Assembly (NCBI GenBank): GCA_903919615.1
Contig: CAIXIX010000597.1
Coordinates: forward strand, 1-39,260
Reading direction: 5' to 3'
Length of the DNA: 39,260 bases
DNA from: an uncultured Chthonomonas sp.
GTDB taxonomy: Bacteria > Armatimonadota > Chthonomonadetes > Chthonomonadales > Chthonomonadaceae
The position numbers were made by a program, and so were the translations under genes. Below, piece by piece: positions 14,335 to 22,264 of the stretch. Under the pieces are notes generated by a model. It was given only the letters and a program-made list of their open reading frames with translations. It had not been told where the DNA came from and ran no database searches. Numbering within the stretch: the stretch's first letter is position 1; every line of letters begins with the position of its first letter.

Positions 14335-15774
14335 ATGGATAAATTGGTAACGGTTATTGGTGGTGGCTTTGCAGGGGTGGAGGCCGCGTGGGCTGCAGCT
14401 CAGCGAGGATGCCGGGTGCGCCTTTACGAAATGCGACCGCAGCGCGGAACCCCTGTTCACAGAACAGGAGACCTGGCAGAACTGGTCTGTTCGAACTCTT
14501 TCAAATCTAATCTGCTAACAAATGCGAGCGGCGTTCTCAAAGAGGAGATGCGCCGATTGGGCAGTCTCATTTTGCCAATTGCGGAGCGGTGTCGCGTTCC
14601 GGCGGGCGAAGCGCTCGCAGTCGATAGAGAGCCCTTCGCGCGCGAAATAACAGCCGCTCTGGAGGCTCATCCTTTGATCGAAATAATTCGAGAAGAGGTA
14701 ACCTCCCTGCCGGCTGGGCGCCCAATCATCATCGCCACAGGTCCTCTCACTTCAGACGCCCTTGCAGCGCAGCTTGCTCAGCTTACAGGCAGCGAATCGC
14801 TTAGCTTTTACGATGCAGTCGCCCCGACGGTCACGGCAGAGAGCCTCGACATGAGCCGTGTTTTCCGTGCATCGCGGCGCGGAAAAGGCGCACAGCTCGC
14901 TGGCGACATCGCCACAGAGAAGACAAACGAGACTGCGGAAACAGACGAGCCCGATGGCCCCGGATGTGCCGGCGCACCGGTTGAAAGTTCGGATTACCTG
15001 AACTGCCCCTTTACCAAGGATGAGTACCAGCGTTTCTGGGAGGCTCTATCACAGGCCGAGATGGCGCCGCTGCACGATTTCGAACAGGAAGACGATGGCG
15101 CATCATCTAGCCAGAAAATGGTATTTTTCGAGATGTGCGTGCCGGTGGAAGAGCTCGCACGTCGCGGTCCGCGCACGCTGGCCTACGGCCCCATGAAACC
15201 AATTGGCCTTATGGACCCGGTTACCGGTCGCCGCCCATGGGCTGTTGTGCAGCTGCGTCAGGAGAATCGCGAAGGCACCCTGTGGGGGCTAGTCGGTTTC
15301 CAAACGCGCCTCAAGTGGCCCGAGCAGAAGCGCGTATTCAGGTTGATCCCGGGCCTGGAAAACGCAGAATTTGTCCGCTATGGCGTGATGCATCGAAACA
15401 CATACATCAACTCGCCCAATCTACTCACCTCAGCCACAATGCTTAAAGGGAGCGATGGCATTTTCTTTGCCGGTCAGATGACGGGTGTTGAAGGCTATCT
15501 GGAGTCGGCCGCTATAGGGATTATCGCTGGCATCAACGCGCAAAGGCTAACTGTCGGATTGTCGCCAGCCGTCCCGCCGCGCGAAACGGTGCTCGGGTCG
15601 CTCTGCGCCTACCTGGTCGAATCGGATCCGAAGCGGTTCTCACCGATGAACTCAAACTGGGGCATCGTCCCAGAACTGCCCGGCCCAACGGTTCGTGACA
15701 AACGAGAAAAAGGACGGTTAAAGGGCGAGAGAGCGCTTAATACGATAGATCAATTCATCCAGGAAATCGGCTAG
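14335..15774 (+). CDS. trmFO: Folate/FAD-dependent tRNA (uracil-54-C5)-methyltransferase TrmFO
   Basis: TrmFO makes ribothymidine-54 in the tRNA T-loop using methylene-tetrahydrofolate and FADH2. The sequence has the N-terminal FAD motif VIGGGFAGVEAAWAAAQRG, then YEMRPQRGTPVHRTGDLAEL, VCSNSFKSNLLTNASGVLKE, YLNCPFTKDEY, YGPMKPIGLMDP, LVGFQTRLKWPEQKRVFRLI and the C-terminal FAGQMTGVEGYLESAAIG. At 479 residues it is longer than usual (about 435-450). The excess is an acidic, Thr/Glu/Asp-rich insert near residues 195-220 (NETAETDEPDGPGCAGAP) and a short one near 250 (EDDGASSSQK). The bacterial hallmark order is otherwise intact. No strong Shine-Dalgarno box precedes the ATG. Confidence 0.95.
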   Translation: MDKLVTVIGGGFAGVEAAWAAAQRGCRVRLYEMRPQRGTPVHRTGDLAELVCSNSFKSNLLTNASGVLKEEMRRLGSLILPIAERCRVPAGEALAVDREPFAREITAALEAHPLIEIIREEVTSLPAGRPIIIATGPLTSDALAAQLAQLTGSESLSFYDAVAPTVTAESLDMSRVFRASRRGKGAQLAGDIATEKTNETAETDEPDGPGCAGAPVESSDYLNCPFTKDEYQRFWEALSQAEMAPLHDFEQEDDGASSSQKMVFFEMCVPVEELARRGPRTLAYGPMKPIGLMDPVTGRRPWAVVQLRQENREGTLWGLVGFQTRLKWPEQKRVFRLIPGLENAEFVRYGVMHRNTYINSPNLLTSATMLKGSDGIFFAGQMTGVEGYLESAAIGIIAGINAQRLTVGLSPAVPPRETVLGSLCAYLVESDPKRFSPMNSNWGIVPELPGPTVRDKREKGRLKGERALNTIDQFIQEIG

Positions 15775-15806
15775 CGGGAGATTATCCTGAAGAAGGTAGC
15801 AAAGAT

Positions 15807-15971
15807 ATGAATCGAATCGCACGTGGAGCGATATCTGTTATCATCGGTATCGTGTTCTGTATACAGCAATCCGCACATCAGATGGGTAACGCAACAAATG
15901 GCTACGTGTTGGGCGGACTTCTGATTGTGTTTGGTATCTATCGAATCGCGATTGGTTTTAATGGCAGGTGA
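15807..15971 (+). CDS. Small two-segment membrane protein (54 residues)
   Basis: An ATG frame of 54 residues between trmFO and the HIT gene. It starts MNRIARGAISVIIGIVFCI and ends VLGGLLIVFGIYRIAIG-FNGR, giving two hydrophobic helices joined by a short polar loop with a basic N-terminus. An AAGG box lies upstream. The stop precedes the HIT ATG by 21 bases, so the three genes appear co-transcribed. I do not recognise the family. The helix pattern and operon position support a real gene. Confidence 0.65.
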   Translation: MNRIARGAISVIIGIVFCIQQSAHQMGNATNGYVLGGLLIVFGIYRIAIGFNGR

Positions 15972-15992
15972 TCGATACCGGAGGTTAGGGTG

Positions 15993-16496
15993 ATGACAGA
16001 ACAGCTATGGGCTCCCTGGCGGCTTAAGTATATCGAAAATGCAGACAAGACTGAGGGCTGTATCTTCTGTGAATTTCCATCACAGGGCGAAGACAACGAT
16101 CGGCAAAACCTGATTGTGTATCGCACGCCGCACGCCTTCATCATCCTGAATGCTTTCCCTTACTCCAACGGGCATCTGATGGTGGTTCCCTACCGACATA
16201 CCTCAGACCTGGGCGATTTCACTGAGGATGAGATGCTTGAGGTCATGAAGCTCACCCGGCTGTCGGTGCGCATGCTAAAGCGCGCCTTCAACCCCAACGG
16301 GTTTAACCTCGGCGTAAACATGGGTCGCGTCGCTGGCGCGGGCATCGCCGATCACCTTCATTGGCACATCGTTCCACGGTGGAATGGAGACACAAACTTT
16401 ATGCCAGTACTGGCGGACGTAAGGGTTATTCCTGAGAGCCTCTGCGTCGTCTACGACCGATTAAAGGCGGCGCTTGAAATTGAGCTGGCAGGCTAA
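15993..16496 (+). CDS. HIT family hydrolase/phosphorylase (Ap4A phosphorylase-like)
   Basis: A 167-residue histidine-triad protein acting on nucleotide phosphates. DHLHWHIVPRWNGD carries the H121-x-H123-x-H125 triad with the nucleophilic middle His. The N-terminus MTEQLWAPWRLKYIENADK and GCIFCEFP (a CxxC zinc-binding pair at residues 23-26) match the subgroup often annotated as bacterial Ap4A phosphorylase-like HIT. NAFPYSNGHLMVVPYRH is also typical. The ATG at 15993 has GGAGG eight bases upstream. A GTG three bases earlier is less likely. It is co-directional with trmFO and the glycosylase gene. Confidence 0.9.
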   Translation: MTEQLWAPWRLKYIENADKTEGCIFCEFPSQGEDNDRQNLIVYRTPHAFIILNAFPYSNGHLMVVPYRHTSDLGDFTEDEMLEVMKLTRLSVRMLKRAFNPNGFNLGVNMGRVAGAGIADHLHWHIVPRWNGDTNFMPVLADVRVIPESLCVVYDRLKAALEIELAG

Positions 16497-16525
16497 AAGT
16501 CCATTCTTCAATTGCGCAATCGTGT

Positions 16526-16549
16526 CGTGGCGCAGCAAGCGGCGCCACG
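16526..16549 (+). repeat. Dispersed AGCAA-loop hairpin, copy 5
   Basis: Eight-pair stem CGTGGCGC / GCGCCACG around loop AGCAAGCG, the longest stem of the family, followed by GTCTTTCGCGAAC, which resembles the TTCGTGAAT flank of copy 4. It lies between the HIT and glycosylase genes. Confidence 0.75.
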
Positions 16550-16569
16550 GTCTTTCGCGAACTCTACAA

Positions 16570-16590
16570 TTTGACCACGGTTTGACCACG
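16570..16590 (+). promoter_or_regulatory. Tandem TTTGACCACG direct repeat before the glycosylase gene
   Basis: TTTGACCACG occurs at 16570-16579 and again at 16581-16590, an 11-base period of one helical turn, ending ten bases before the ATG at 16600. A regulator binding two adjacent half-sites is possible. A chance or slippage duplication is also possible. Confidence 0.35.
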
Positions 16591-16599
16591 TTATGAGAT

Positions 16600-17274
16600 A
16601 TGGCTGAAGAGAGCAACAGCGCTAACATCTTGCCAGACGAAGAGAGCATCTCTTCCCGCATCCTGCACCTTTCGGAGCAAGCATCCACGTGCACTGCTTG
16701 CGGACTCGCTTCATCGCGCACCACGGTGGTATTCGGTGATGGTAATCCGGAGACGCCGCTGGTTTTCGTTGGCGAAGGTCCGGGGCAAAATGAGGATGCA
16801 ACGGGGTTGCCCTTTGTGGGCCGATCGGGAGTTCTGCTTGACGAGTGCATGCGGGAGAACAGCATCACGCGGAAACATGTTTACATCTGCAACGTCATCC
16901 GCTGCCGTGCCTGCACAAGGGATTCATTTACTGGCCGTCTTGCAAACAGGCAGCCCACTCCAGATGAAACAAAAGCGTGCTCGCCGTGGCTCATTCAGAC
17001 CCTGGACACGATTCGTCCACTTATAATCGTCTGCCTGGGAGCGCCAGCCGCCAATGCGATCATACACTCAGGCTTCCGGATGCGAGACGAACGTGGGCAG
17101 TGGTTTGAAAGCCGATACGCACCCTATGCCATTGCCACCTATCACCCTGCATATATCCTGAGGATGGAAGGGGCGGAGTTTCAGGCGGCGCGTCAAACTC
17201 TGATCGAGGATATCGCTGCTGCTAGAAGGCAGGTAAAAGAGGCGCGCAAAGCGGCGAGAACATCTCTGTTCTGA
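16600..17274 (+). CDS. Family 4 uracil-DNA glycosylase (iron-sulfur type)
   Basis: A 224-residue enzyme that removes uracil from DNA to start base-excision repair. CTACGLASSRTTVVFGDG has two of the four cluster cysteines (31 and 34). VGEGPGQNEDATGLPFVGRS is the catalytic and binding motif of family 4. NVIRCRACTRD followed by RQPTPDETKACSPWL holds the other two (Cys102 or 105, and Cys127), with a loop between them longer than usual. The late motif ATYHPAYILRMEG near residue 188 carries the conserved His. The C-terminus is basic and helical. No strong ribosome-binding site precedes the ATG at 16600. Confidence 0.93.
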   Translation: MAEESNSANILPDEESISSRILHLSEQASTCTACGLASSRTTVVFGDGNPETPLVFVGEGPGQNEDATGLPFVGRSGVLLDECMRENSITRKHVYICNVIRCRACTRDSFTGRLANRQPTPDETKACSPWLIQTLDTIRPLIIVCLGAPAANAIIHSGFRMRDERGQWFESRYAPYAIATYHPAYILRMEGAEFQAARQTLIEDIAAARRQVKEARKAARTSLF

Positions 17275-17302
17275 CGTCTCACCGCTTTACATCATGAAGC
17301 TC

Positions 17303-18310
17303 TCAAACTCCAAGCATGGAGAGAAGTGGGGAATCTTCGATCGTAATTGGGAGCTTAACTCGGCCACGAATTCGCGAAGATTCGTACGTAGCGAAGATCA
17401 ACTCTGTGGCGCGGATCGCGTTATCTGTGCCAAGGGTTGGCGTTCTGCCAGTCTGCATGCAGTCGATGGCATCCAGAATAGAGAGCGTTGTATCTCCGCC
17501 ATCCGGAACGGCGCCACTCAGATCGGGAACGATCCAGCCGGCATGAGCTGAACTCATGTAGCGAAGCGATGGCCCTCCCTTTACGTTCACTTCGATCACA
17601 CCTTCACTGCCGATTATCCGGTTATCACAGGTACCGCCTGTGTTTTCGCCCGTAACCAGCAGGCCTGTTACCCCATTGGCATACATGATGTAGGACACAC
17701 CGTAAGACTCCACATAGACACCAAAAACGGTCTCTGCGTTATCACGATCGATCTGCGCCATCACCCACTCTGCCGGCGTCTCATTGTTGTAATAGTTGAA
17801 CATGTCGAACCAGTGCGTACCCCAGTCGAACATGTTAGAGCAGTAGCCTTCAAGCCGCGACACTTTGCCAATGGCTCCGCTCTGAGCGAGCTCTTTCGCC
17901 TTGGAGTAGTGCTTTCCAAAACGCCGCTGATGGCAAAAAGTCAACTGAACCCCCGCCTCTTTCGCGGCCGCATGCATTCGCTTGGCATCGCCCCATGTCG
18001 GCGCAATCGGCTTCTCACTGTGAATTGTCTTCACTCCGGCAGCGATCGTATCCAGTACGTGCTCAGGATGTAGGCCCGTCCAGGTGCAGATGCTTACGAT
18101 ATCGGGCTTGTGTTCGGCCAGCATCGACTTGTGATCCGGATAGGTCGCACCAATATTAAATTTGCTCGTAATCTGATCAAGCGCGCTTTGCAGCGGATCG
18201 CAGACCGCCACAATATCCGTCTGTTCCGAGATACTGTAGCCTCGCGCATGCTCCGTCCCACGTCCGCCACAGCCAATAATCGCTGCTTTAATTCTCGTCG
18301 CCTCTGACAC
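17303..18310 (-). CDS. Gfo/Idh/MocA family NAD(P)-dependent oxidoreductase
   Basis: A 335-residue dehydrogenase with an N-terminal Rossmann fold (AAIIGCGGRGTEHARGYS, residues 9-26) and the conserved EKP motif in HSEKPIAPTWG near residue 97. A C-terminal Gfo/Idh/MocA alpha-beta domain follows (SGAIGKVSRLEGYCSNMFDW and NEGVIEV-like strands). Such enzymes oxidise or isomerise sugars, inositols or related polyols. The start is GTG at 18310 with a strong AGGAGG box. It diverges from the GH32 gene with about 110 bases between them, so a shared sugar-related role is likely. The exact substrate cannot be read. Confidence 0.88.
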   Translation of the reverse strand: MSEATRIKAAIIGCGGRGTEHARGYSISEQTDIVAVCDPLQSALDQITSKFNIGATYPDHKSMLAEHKPDIVSICTWTGLHPEHVLDTIAAGVKTIHSEKPIAPTWGDAKRMHAAAKEAGVQLTFCHQRRFGKHYSKAKELAQSGAIGKVSRLEGYCSNMFDWGTHWFDMFNYYNNETPAEWVMAQIDRDNAETVFGVYVESYGVSYIMYANGVTGLLVTGENTGGTCDNRIIGSEGVIEVNVKGGPSLRYMSSAHAGWIVPDLSGAVPDGGDTTLSILDAIDCMQTGRTPTLGTDNAIRATELIFATYESSRIRGRVKLPITIEDSPLLSMLGV

Positions 18311-18423
18311 TTCCGTCCTCCTGTATCCACGTTCGCAAACTGGATAGAGAATACCTGATTGAAGGAAACCGACAAGTCCAGAGGGAATTCTGCCGTCAAT
18401 ATCGGAAAAGGATTCTTGTACTT

Positions 18424-19935
18424 ATGCCGCTCCGTAAATTGTTTCTTCTTGCCCTGGCGCTATACGGTACCGGAGCATATGCAGACGGTAAAATCGTCGG
18501 GAAAGCAGCCGCTGGATCGGGACGCATTTGTGTCGATCCCACAACATTAAGCGATGCCCGAAAGGCGCCTGAAATCATGGCAGACACACCCTATTCCGAA
18601 ACGTACCGACCGCAATTTCACTTTTCGTCGAAAACAAACTGGCTCAACGATCCGAACGGCCTTGTGTTCTTTAATGGCGAATACCATCTCTTCTTCCAGC
18701 ACAACCCATCTGGGATCAACTGGGGCAACATGACGTGGGGACATGCGGTAAGCAGGGATCTGGTTCACTGGAGTCAGCTGGCGAATGCGCTGGAACCCGA
18801 TAAACTCGGCACGATGTTTTCTGGCTCGGCCGTTATCGATTGGCATAACTCAACAGGCTTCGGCGCCGCCGCTAAGCCGCCGTTAGTCGCAATTTACACG
18901 GCAGCAGGAAATACTTCCCCGGAGTCGAAAGGGGCGCCGTTCAGCCAATGCATCGCTTTCAGCCTGGATCATGGCCGAACGTTCACCAAGTTCACTGGCA
19001 ATCCGGTATTACCTCATATCGTCGCAGAGAATCGAGACCCAAAGCTTGTTTGGTTCGAACCCACCCATGAATGGACTCTCGCGCTCTATCTGGACGGTGA
19101 AGACTTCGCACTGTTTACGTCGACGGATCTTAAACACTGGACACAAATTCAGAAGGTCCACATGCCTGGCTGCGGAGAGTGCCCGGACTTTTTCCCCATA
19201 AATGTACATGGAGAGAAGACGACGAAATGGGTGCTGACCGCAGCGAATGGCCACTACCTTGTTGGCGATTACGACGGCAAGAAGTTTCATGCTGAAGGCA
19301 CGCCGCGTGTAGCGGATTCTGGAGCAAACTACTACGCAGTCCAGACCTACAGCGACATACCTGCATCAGATGGAAGGCGCATCCAGATCGCGTGGATGAA
19401 CGGGGGTAGCTACCCGGGCATGCCGTTTAACCAGCAGATGAGCTTCCCCTGCGAGTTAACCCTGCATCGTACGCCGTTTGGCCTGGTCCTGCGCCGCAAT
19501 CCGGTCCATGAGATTGGGTCACTCTACAAATCCACTTTCACTGCGCGGGGAGTTGAGCTGGCGCCACAGCAAGATGGACTTAAGGGTGCGAACCCCAGGG
19601 GCGACCTGTTCGACATTGCGCTCGAGTTCAAACCAGAGCAGGCCTCCGCGGTCACGATCAAAGTTCGCGGCGAGACAATCACGCTGGACCTGAACGCTGG
19701 GACGATTTCGTTTCTATCCAGATCCACGCCAATTCAGCCTATAGATGGAAAGATCAAATTGCGACTATTAATCGACAGAAGCTCGATCGAGCTCTTTGGC
19801 AATGATGGGCAGGTGTCGATGTCATCCTGCTTTGTGCCACCGCCCGAAAATCACGAGCTATCGCTGTTTGTAGAAGGTGCAACCATCACTCTTGGCTCAG
19901 TCGTTGTTCACGAGCTCAACTCTGCGTGGAACTAA
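18424..19935 (+). CDS. Secreted GH32 fructan hydrolase (levanase/invertase-like)
   Basis: A 503-residue glycoside hydrolase that cleaves beta-fructofuranosides such as sucrose, inulin or levan. The N-terminus MPLRKLFLLALALYGTGAYA is a signal peptide. The GH32 triad is complete: WLNDPNG with the nucleophile Asp76, RDP with the transition-state-stabilising Asp205, and GECPDFF with the acid/base Glu252. FFQHNPSGINWGNMTWGHA and SRDLVHW are also typical. A beta-sandwich module follows to the end (LRLLIDRSSIELFGNDGQ near 440). About 35 residues between the signal and the catalytic domain are low complexity. The VOC gene starts 12 bases downstream. Confidence 0.94.
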   Translation: MPLRKLFLLALALYGTGAYADGKIVGKAAAGSGRICVDPTTLSDARKAPEIMADTPYSETYRPQFHFSSKTNWLNDPNGLVFFNGEYHLFFQHNPSGINWGNMTWGHAVSRDLVHWSQLANALEPDKLGTMFSGSAVIDWHNSTGFGAAAKPPLVAIYTAAGNTSPESKGAPFSQCIAFSLDHGRTFTKFTGNPVLPHIVAENRDPKLVWFEPTHEWTLALYLDGEDFALFTSTDLKHWTQIQKVHMPGCGECPDFFPINVHGEKTTKWVLTAANGHYLVGDYDGKKFHAEGTPRVADSGANYYAVQTYSDIPASDGRRIQIAWMNGGSYPGMPFNQQMSFPCELTLHRTPFGLVLRRNPVHEIGSLYKSTFTARGVELAPQQDGLKGANPRGDLFDIALEFKPEQASAVTIKVRGETITLDLNAGTISFLSRSTPIQPIDGKIKLRLLIDRSSIELFGNDGQVSMSSCFVPPPENHELSLFVEGATITLGSVVVHELNSAWN

Positions 19936-19947
19936 GGAGTTATCGAT

Positions 19948-20334
19948 ATGATCCTGCCAGATATGATCGGAATTGTCGTTGCAGATATGAAGGCCTCGCT
20001 TGCGTTTTACAGATTGCTTGATCTTCCAATACCGGAAGGTGTGGAAGCGGAACCGTATGTGGAGGCGACAAGTCCAAACGGGTACCGTATCTCGTGGAAC
20101 AGCGTGGAGATGGTGAAAGGACTCGATCCTGAATACGCTGCTCCAACAGGATACAGAATCGAGCTTGCGTTCAAGTGCGAAAAGCCAGAAGAGGTAGATG
20201 ATACCTATTCTCGGCTTACTTCGGCAGGATACGTGGGCCATCGAGAGCCGTGGGACGCCTTCTGGGGCCAGCGGTATGCGATCGTGGACGATCCCGACGG
20301 CAATCACATCAGCCTCTTCGCAGCGCTGGAATAG
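19948..20334 (+). CDS. VOC (glyoxalase/bleomycin-resistance) superfamily protein
   Basis: A 128-residue protein of the vicinal-oxygen-chelate fold. It has IGIVVADMKASLAFYRLLDL at the start, AFKCEKPEEVDDTYSRLTSA in the middle, and YAIVDDPDGNHISLFAAL at the end, the last being the usual C-terminal metal-side strand. The ATG has AAGGAG at good spacing, and the gene trails the GH32 gene by 12 bases, so it is co-transcribed. Members include isomerases, dioxygenases and resistance proteins. The substrate is not evident. Its stop is only one base from the convergent gene at 20336. Confidence 0.85.
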   Translation: MILPDMIGIVVADMKASLAFYRLLDLPIPEGVEAEPYVEATSPNGYRISWNSVEMVKGLDPEYAAPTGYRIELAFKCEKPEEVDDTYSRLTSAGYVGHREPWDAFWGQRYAIVDDPDGNHISLFAALE

Positions 20335-20335
20335 G

Positions 20336-20620
20336 CTATTGAGGCGTTTGCTGATCCTGAGGAGTTTTTCCTCGCTCTCTGAGCTGCTTCAGGATCAGCG
20401 CTACGCCAAGGCCGCATAGAGAACCAACGGGCACGCCTACGAGCGTATCATGCATCAGAGTCTGCCAGAGCGCCTCTTGCCTCGTTAGATGCTGCGACGC
20501 ATCGTGTATGGCCATGTTGAAAGCCATCAGATGCACAGCAACCATTCCGAAGATAAATCCCGCCGCGCAAACAACGCAGCTTCCATACTGTTTCAAGATA
20601 GCTCCTAGAGAGACATTCAC
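20336..20620 (-). CDS. Small two-helix membrane protein (94 residues)
   Basis: Unrecognised family. Two hydrophobic segments are visible: VVCAAGFIFGMVAVHLMAF near residues 15-33 and TLVGVPVGSLCGLGVALIL near 59-77, with a polar tail rich in Gln and Arg. The start is GTG at 20620 with a GAGG box nine bases upstream. It follows the EamA gene by 20 bases on the same strand, so it is likely the third gene of the Lrp-EamA operon. Confidence 0.6.
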   Translation of the reverse strand: MNVSLGAILKQYGSCVVCAAGFIFGMVAVHLMAFNMAIHDASQHLTRQEALWQTLMHDTLVGVPVGSLCGLGVALILKQLRERGKTPQDQQTPQ

Positions 20621-20640
20621 GTCAGTTGACCTCGACCGGT

Positions 20641-21564
20641 CTAGATCGAAATATCTCGCGCTGATATATCAGTATGGCCTGAAATGGTTCCCGCCGCTGG
20701 CTTGTTGACGCCAATCAGGATACCAGTGAGTATCAACCCGCATCCGCCCCAGGCGCTTCTTGTAAGCGTCTCACCTGCGAGAACACCGAAGCCGCCAGCC
20801 CAGACTGGCTCCAGAGCATAGATAAGGCTTGCACGCGCCGGACATAGCCTGCTCTGCACGCGTGCCATCGCGATAAGCGCAAAGGCAGTCGCGAAGATTG
20901 CCATTCCGGAAGCAGCTGCCCACACGGATGGCCCGGGCAGATGCCTTGGTTCACCCGAGATCAACATCGCCAATACGCTTAATCCGGCTGTCGTGAATAT
21001 CTGTACGACAGCCAGGTCGGTAGGGTCGGATCTCTGAGCATACTTGCCCACAACGACGATATGCAGCGCCGTTGTTACAGCGGCAGCAATCATCAGCGCT
21101 TCACCCATGTGGAATACCATCTTAAACCTACCGCCTGTAGAGAGCACCGCCAGACCGCAAAACGCTATTACGATCCCCAGCAGCGCCTTTCGGGCAGGAA
21201 CGGTCCGCAGCACAGGCACTGCGACAAGCGGAACAAGCGGGATGCTCAGCCCCATCAGGAAGCCCGCCTCGCTCGCTGATACCATCGGAGCGCCAACCGT
21301 CTGGAGTGCGATAGTCAAGAACAGGATGACTCCGGTTCCGATAGCGCAAAGAAGGTCGGTCCGGTTCATCCTACGAACTCTCGAGCTGAATCCCAGCGCC
21401 AAAATAAGAGATGCTATAGAGAACCTGATAGACAGGAAGGTGAACGGTGTCGTATGCGTTAATGCCTGACGCGTGATGAGAAAGGTGGATCCCCAGATGG
21501 CTGTTATGAGCATTAACACTCCGTAGGCGGAAGCCTGACGGCGATAGGCGCTATTCGTCAACAT
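20641..21564 (-). CDS. EamA/DMT family transporter
   Basis: A 307-residue drug/metabolite transporter with about ten hydrophobic helices and the internal duplication of the family. Features are GVLMLITAIWGSTFLITRQA at the start, PFTFLSIRFSIASLILAL, FLMGLSIPLVPLVAVPVL, and the second EamA half ending RASLIYALEPVWAGGFGVL, the typical LEPV motif. The frame is open to 21660, but the ATG at 21564 has an AAGGAAG box and overlaps the end of the Lrp gene by 14 bases. Export of an amino acid or related metabolite under Lrp control is a reasonable inference. Confidence 0.88.
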   Translation of the reverse strand: MLTNSAYRRQASAYGVLMLITAIWGSTFLITRQALTHTTPFTFLSIRFSIASLILALGFSSRVRRMNRTDLLCAIGTGVILFLTIALQTVGAPMVSASEAGFLMGLSIPLVPLVAVPVLRTVPARKALLGIVIAFCGLAVLSTGGRFKMVFHMGEALMIAAAVTTALHIVVVGKYAQRSDPTDLAVVQIFTTAGLSVLAMLISGEPRHLPGPSVWAAASGMAIFATAFALIAMARVQSRLCPARASLIYALEPVWAGGFGVLAGETLTRSAWGGCGLILTGILIGVNKPAAGTISGHTDISARDISI

Positions 21565-22069
21565 CGGTGTCTTCCTTTCCATCCACAGGTATCGGGCTAT
21601 CGACGTACCTGTTCTTGAGAGGAGCGGTAAGCGGCTCCTCACGGATCGTCTTGAGAACAATAGACGTAATCGTGCGGGTTACATCAGGAAAACTTCGCAG
21701 CCTCACAATCAGATCTCGCAGTGTTTGCGTTGAGTCGGTCCTTACCTTTAGCAGATAGCTATCCTCGCCATCCACATCGTGGCATTCGAGAATCTCCGGC
21801 GCGAGCCTGGCATACTGCTCAAAGGCAGTGCTGTCTTCGTCCGAGGCGCCGGTTCGCACCCGCACAAACGCGAGAAGCTCTTGCCCGACAGATTTCGCGT
21901 CCAGTAGCGCGAAGTAACCCTTGATTAGGCCATCCCGTTCCATTCTCAACACGCGCGCGGTTACAGCCGGCGAGCTGAGCTCAACCAGCCTGGCGATAGC
22001 TGTGTGCGACATGCGGCCATCTTGCTGCAAACAGGTCAAAATCTTAAAATCTATATCATCAATTAACAT
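21551..22069 (-). CDS. Lrp/AsnC family transcriptional regulator
   Basis: A 172-residue regulator. The N-terminal winged helix-turn-helix spans residues 1-60 (IDDIDFKILTCLQQDGRMSH, TAIARLVELSSPAVTARVLR), and a RAM ligand-binding domain spans about 65-145 (ELLAFVRVRTGASDED, CHDVDGEDSYLLKVRTDSTQ). An acidic tail follows. Such proteins sense amino acids and often control a neighbouring exporter. The ATG at 22069 has an AAGGA box. The end overlaps the EamA start, so the two are coupled. A palindrome in the AT-rich upstream region may be its own operator. Confidence 0.93.
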   Translation of the reverse strand: MLIDDIDFKILTCLQQDGRMSHTAIARLVELSSPAVTARVLRMERDGLIKGYFALLDAKSVGQELLAFVRVRTGASDEDSTAFEQYARLAPEILECHDVDGEDSYLLKVRTDSTQTLRDLIVRLRSFPDVTRTITSIVLKTIREEPLTAPLKNRYVDSPIPVDGKEDTDVDE

Positions 22070-22087
22070 TTGATTTCCTTTTTAATG

Positions 22088-22101
22088 CAATTATCTAATT
22101 G
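22088..22101. promoter_or_regulatory. Palindrome CAATTA-TC-TAATTG upstream of the Lrp gene
   Basis: A perfect dyad of two 6-base arms with a 2-base centre, 19 bases upstream of the Lrp ATG in an AT-rich stretch. Lrp proteins bind short AT-rich dyads, so this may be an autoregulatory site that also affects the divergent peroxiredoxin gene. Confidence 0.45.
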
Positions 22102-22264
22102 TACATTATATTCAACTGAAAATCAACCAATCCACCAGTACGATTAAGATCTCGTTTTGCACATGGAAAATGGAATCGTACCGTTCTGCTACCATTGGCC
22201 GCCATTCTCGAGCGGGTATCATATCTTGGCCCCGTAATTGGATCGTTTCAGAAGGAGATTATTC

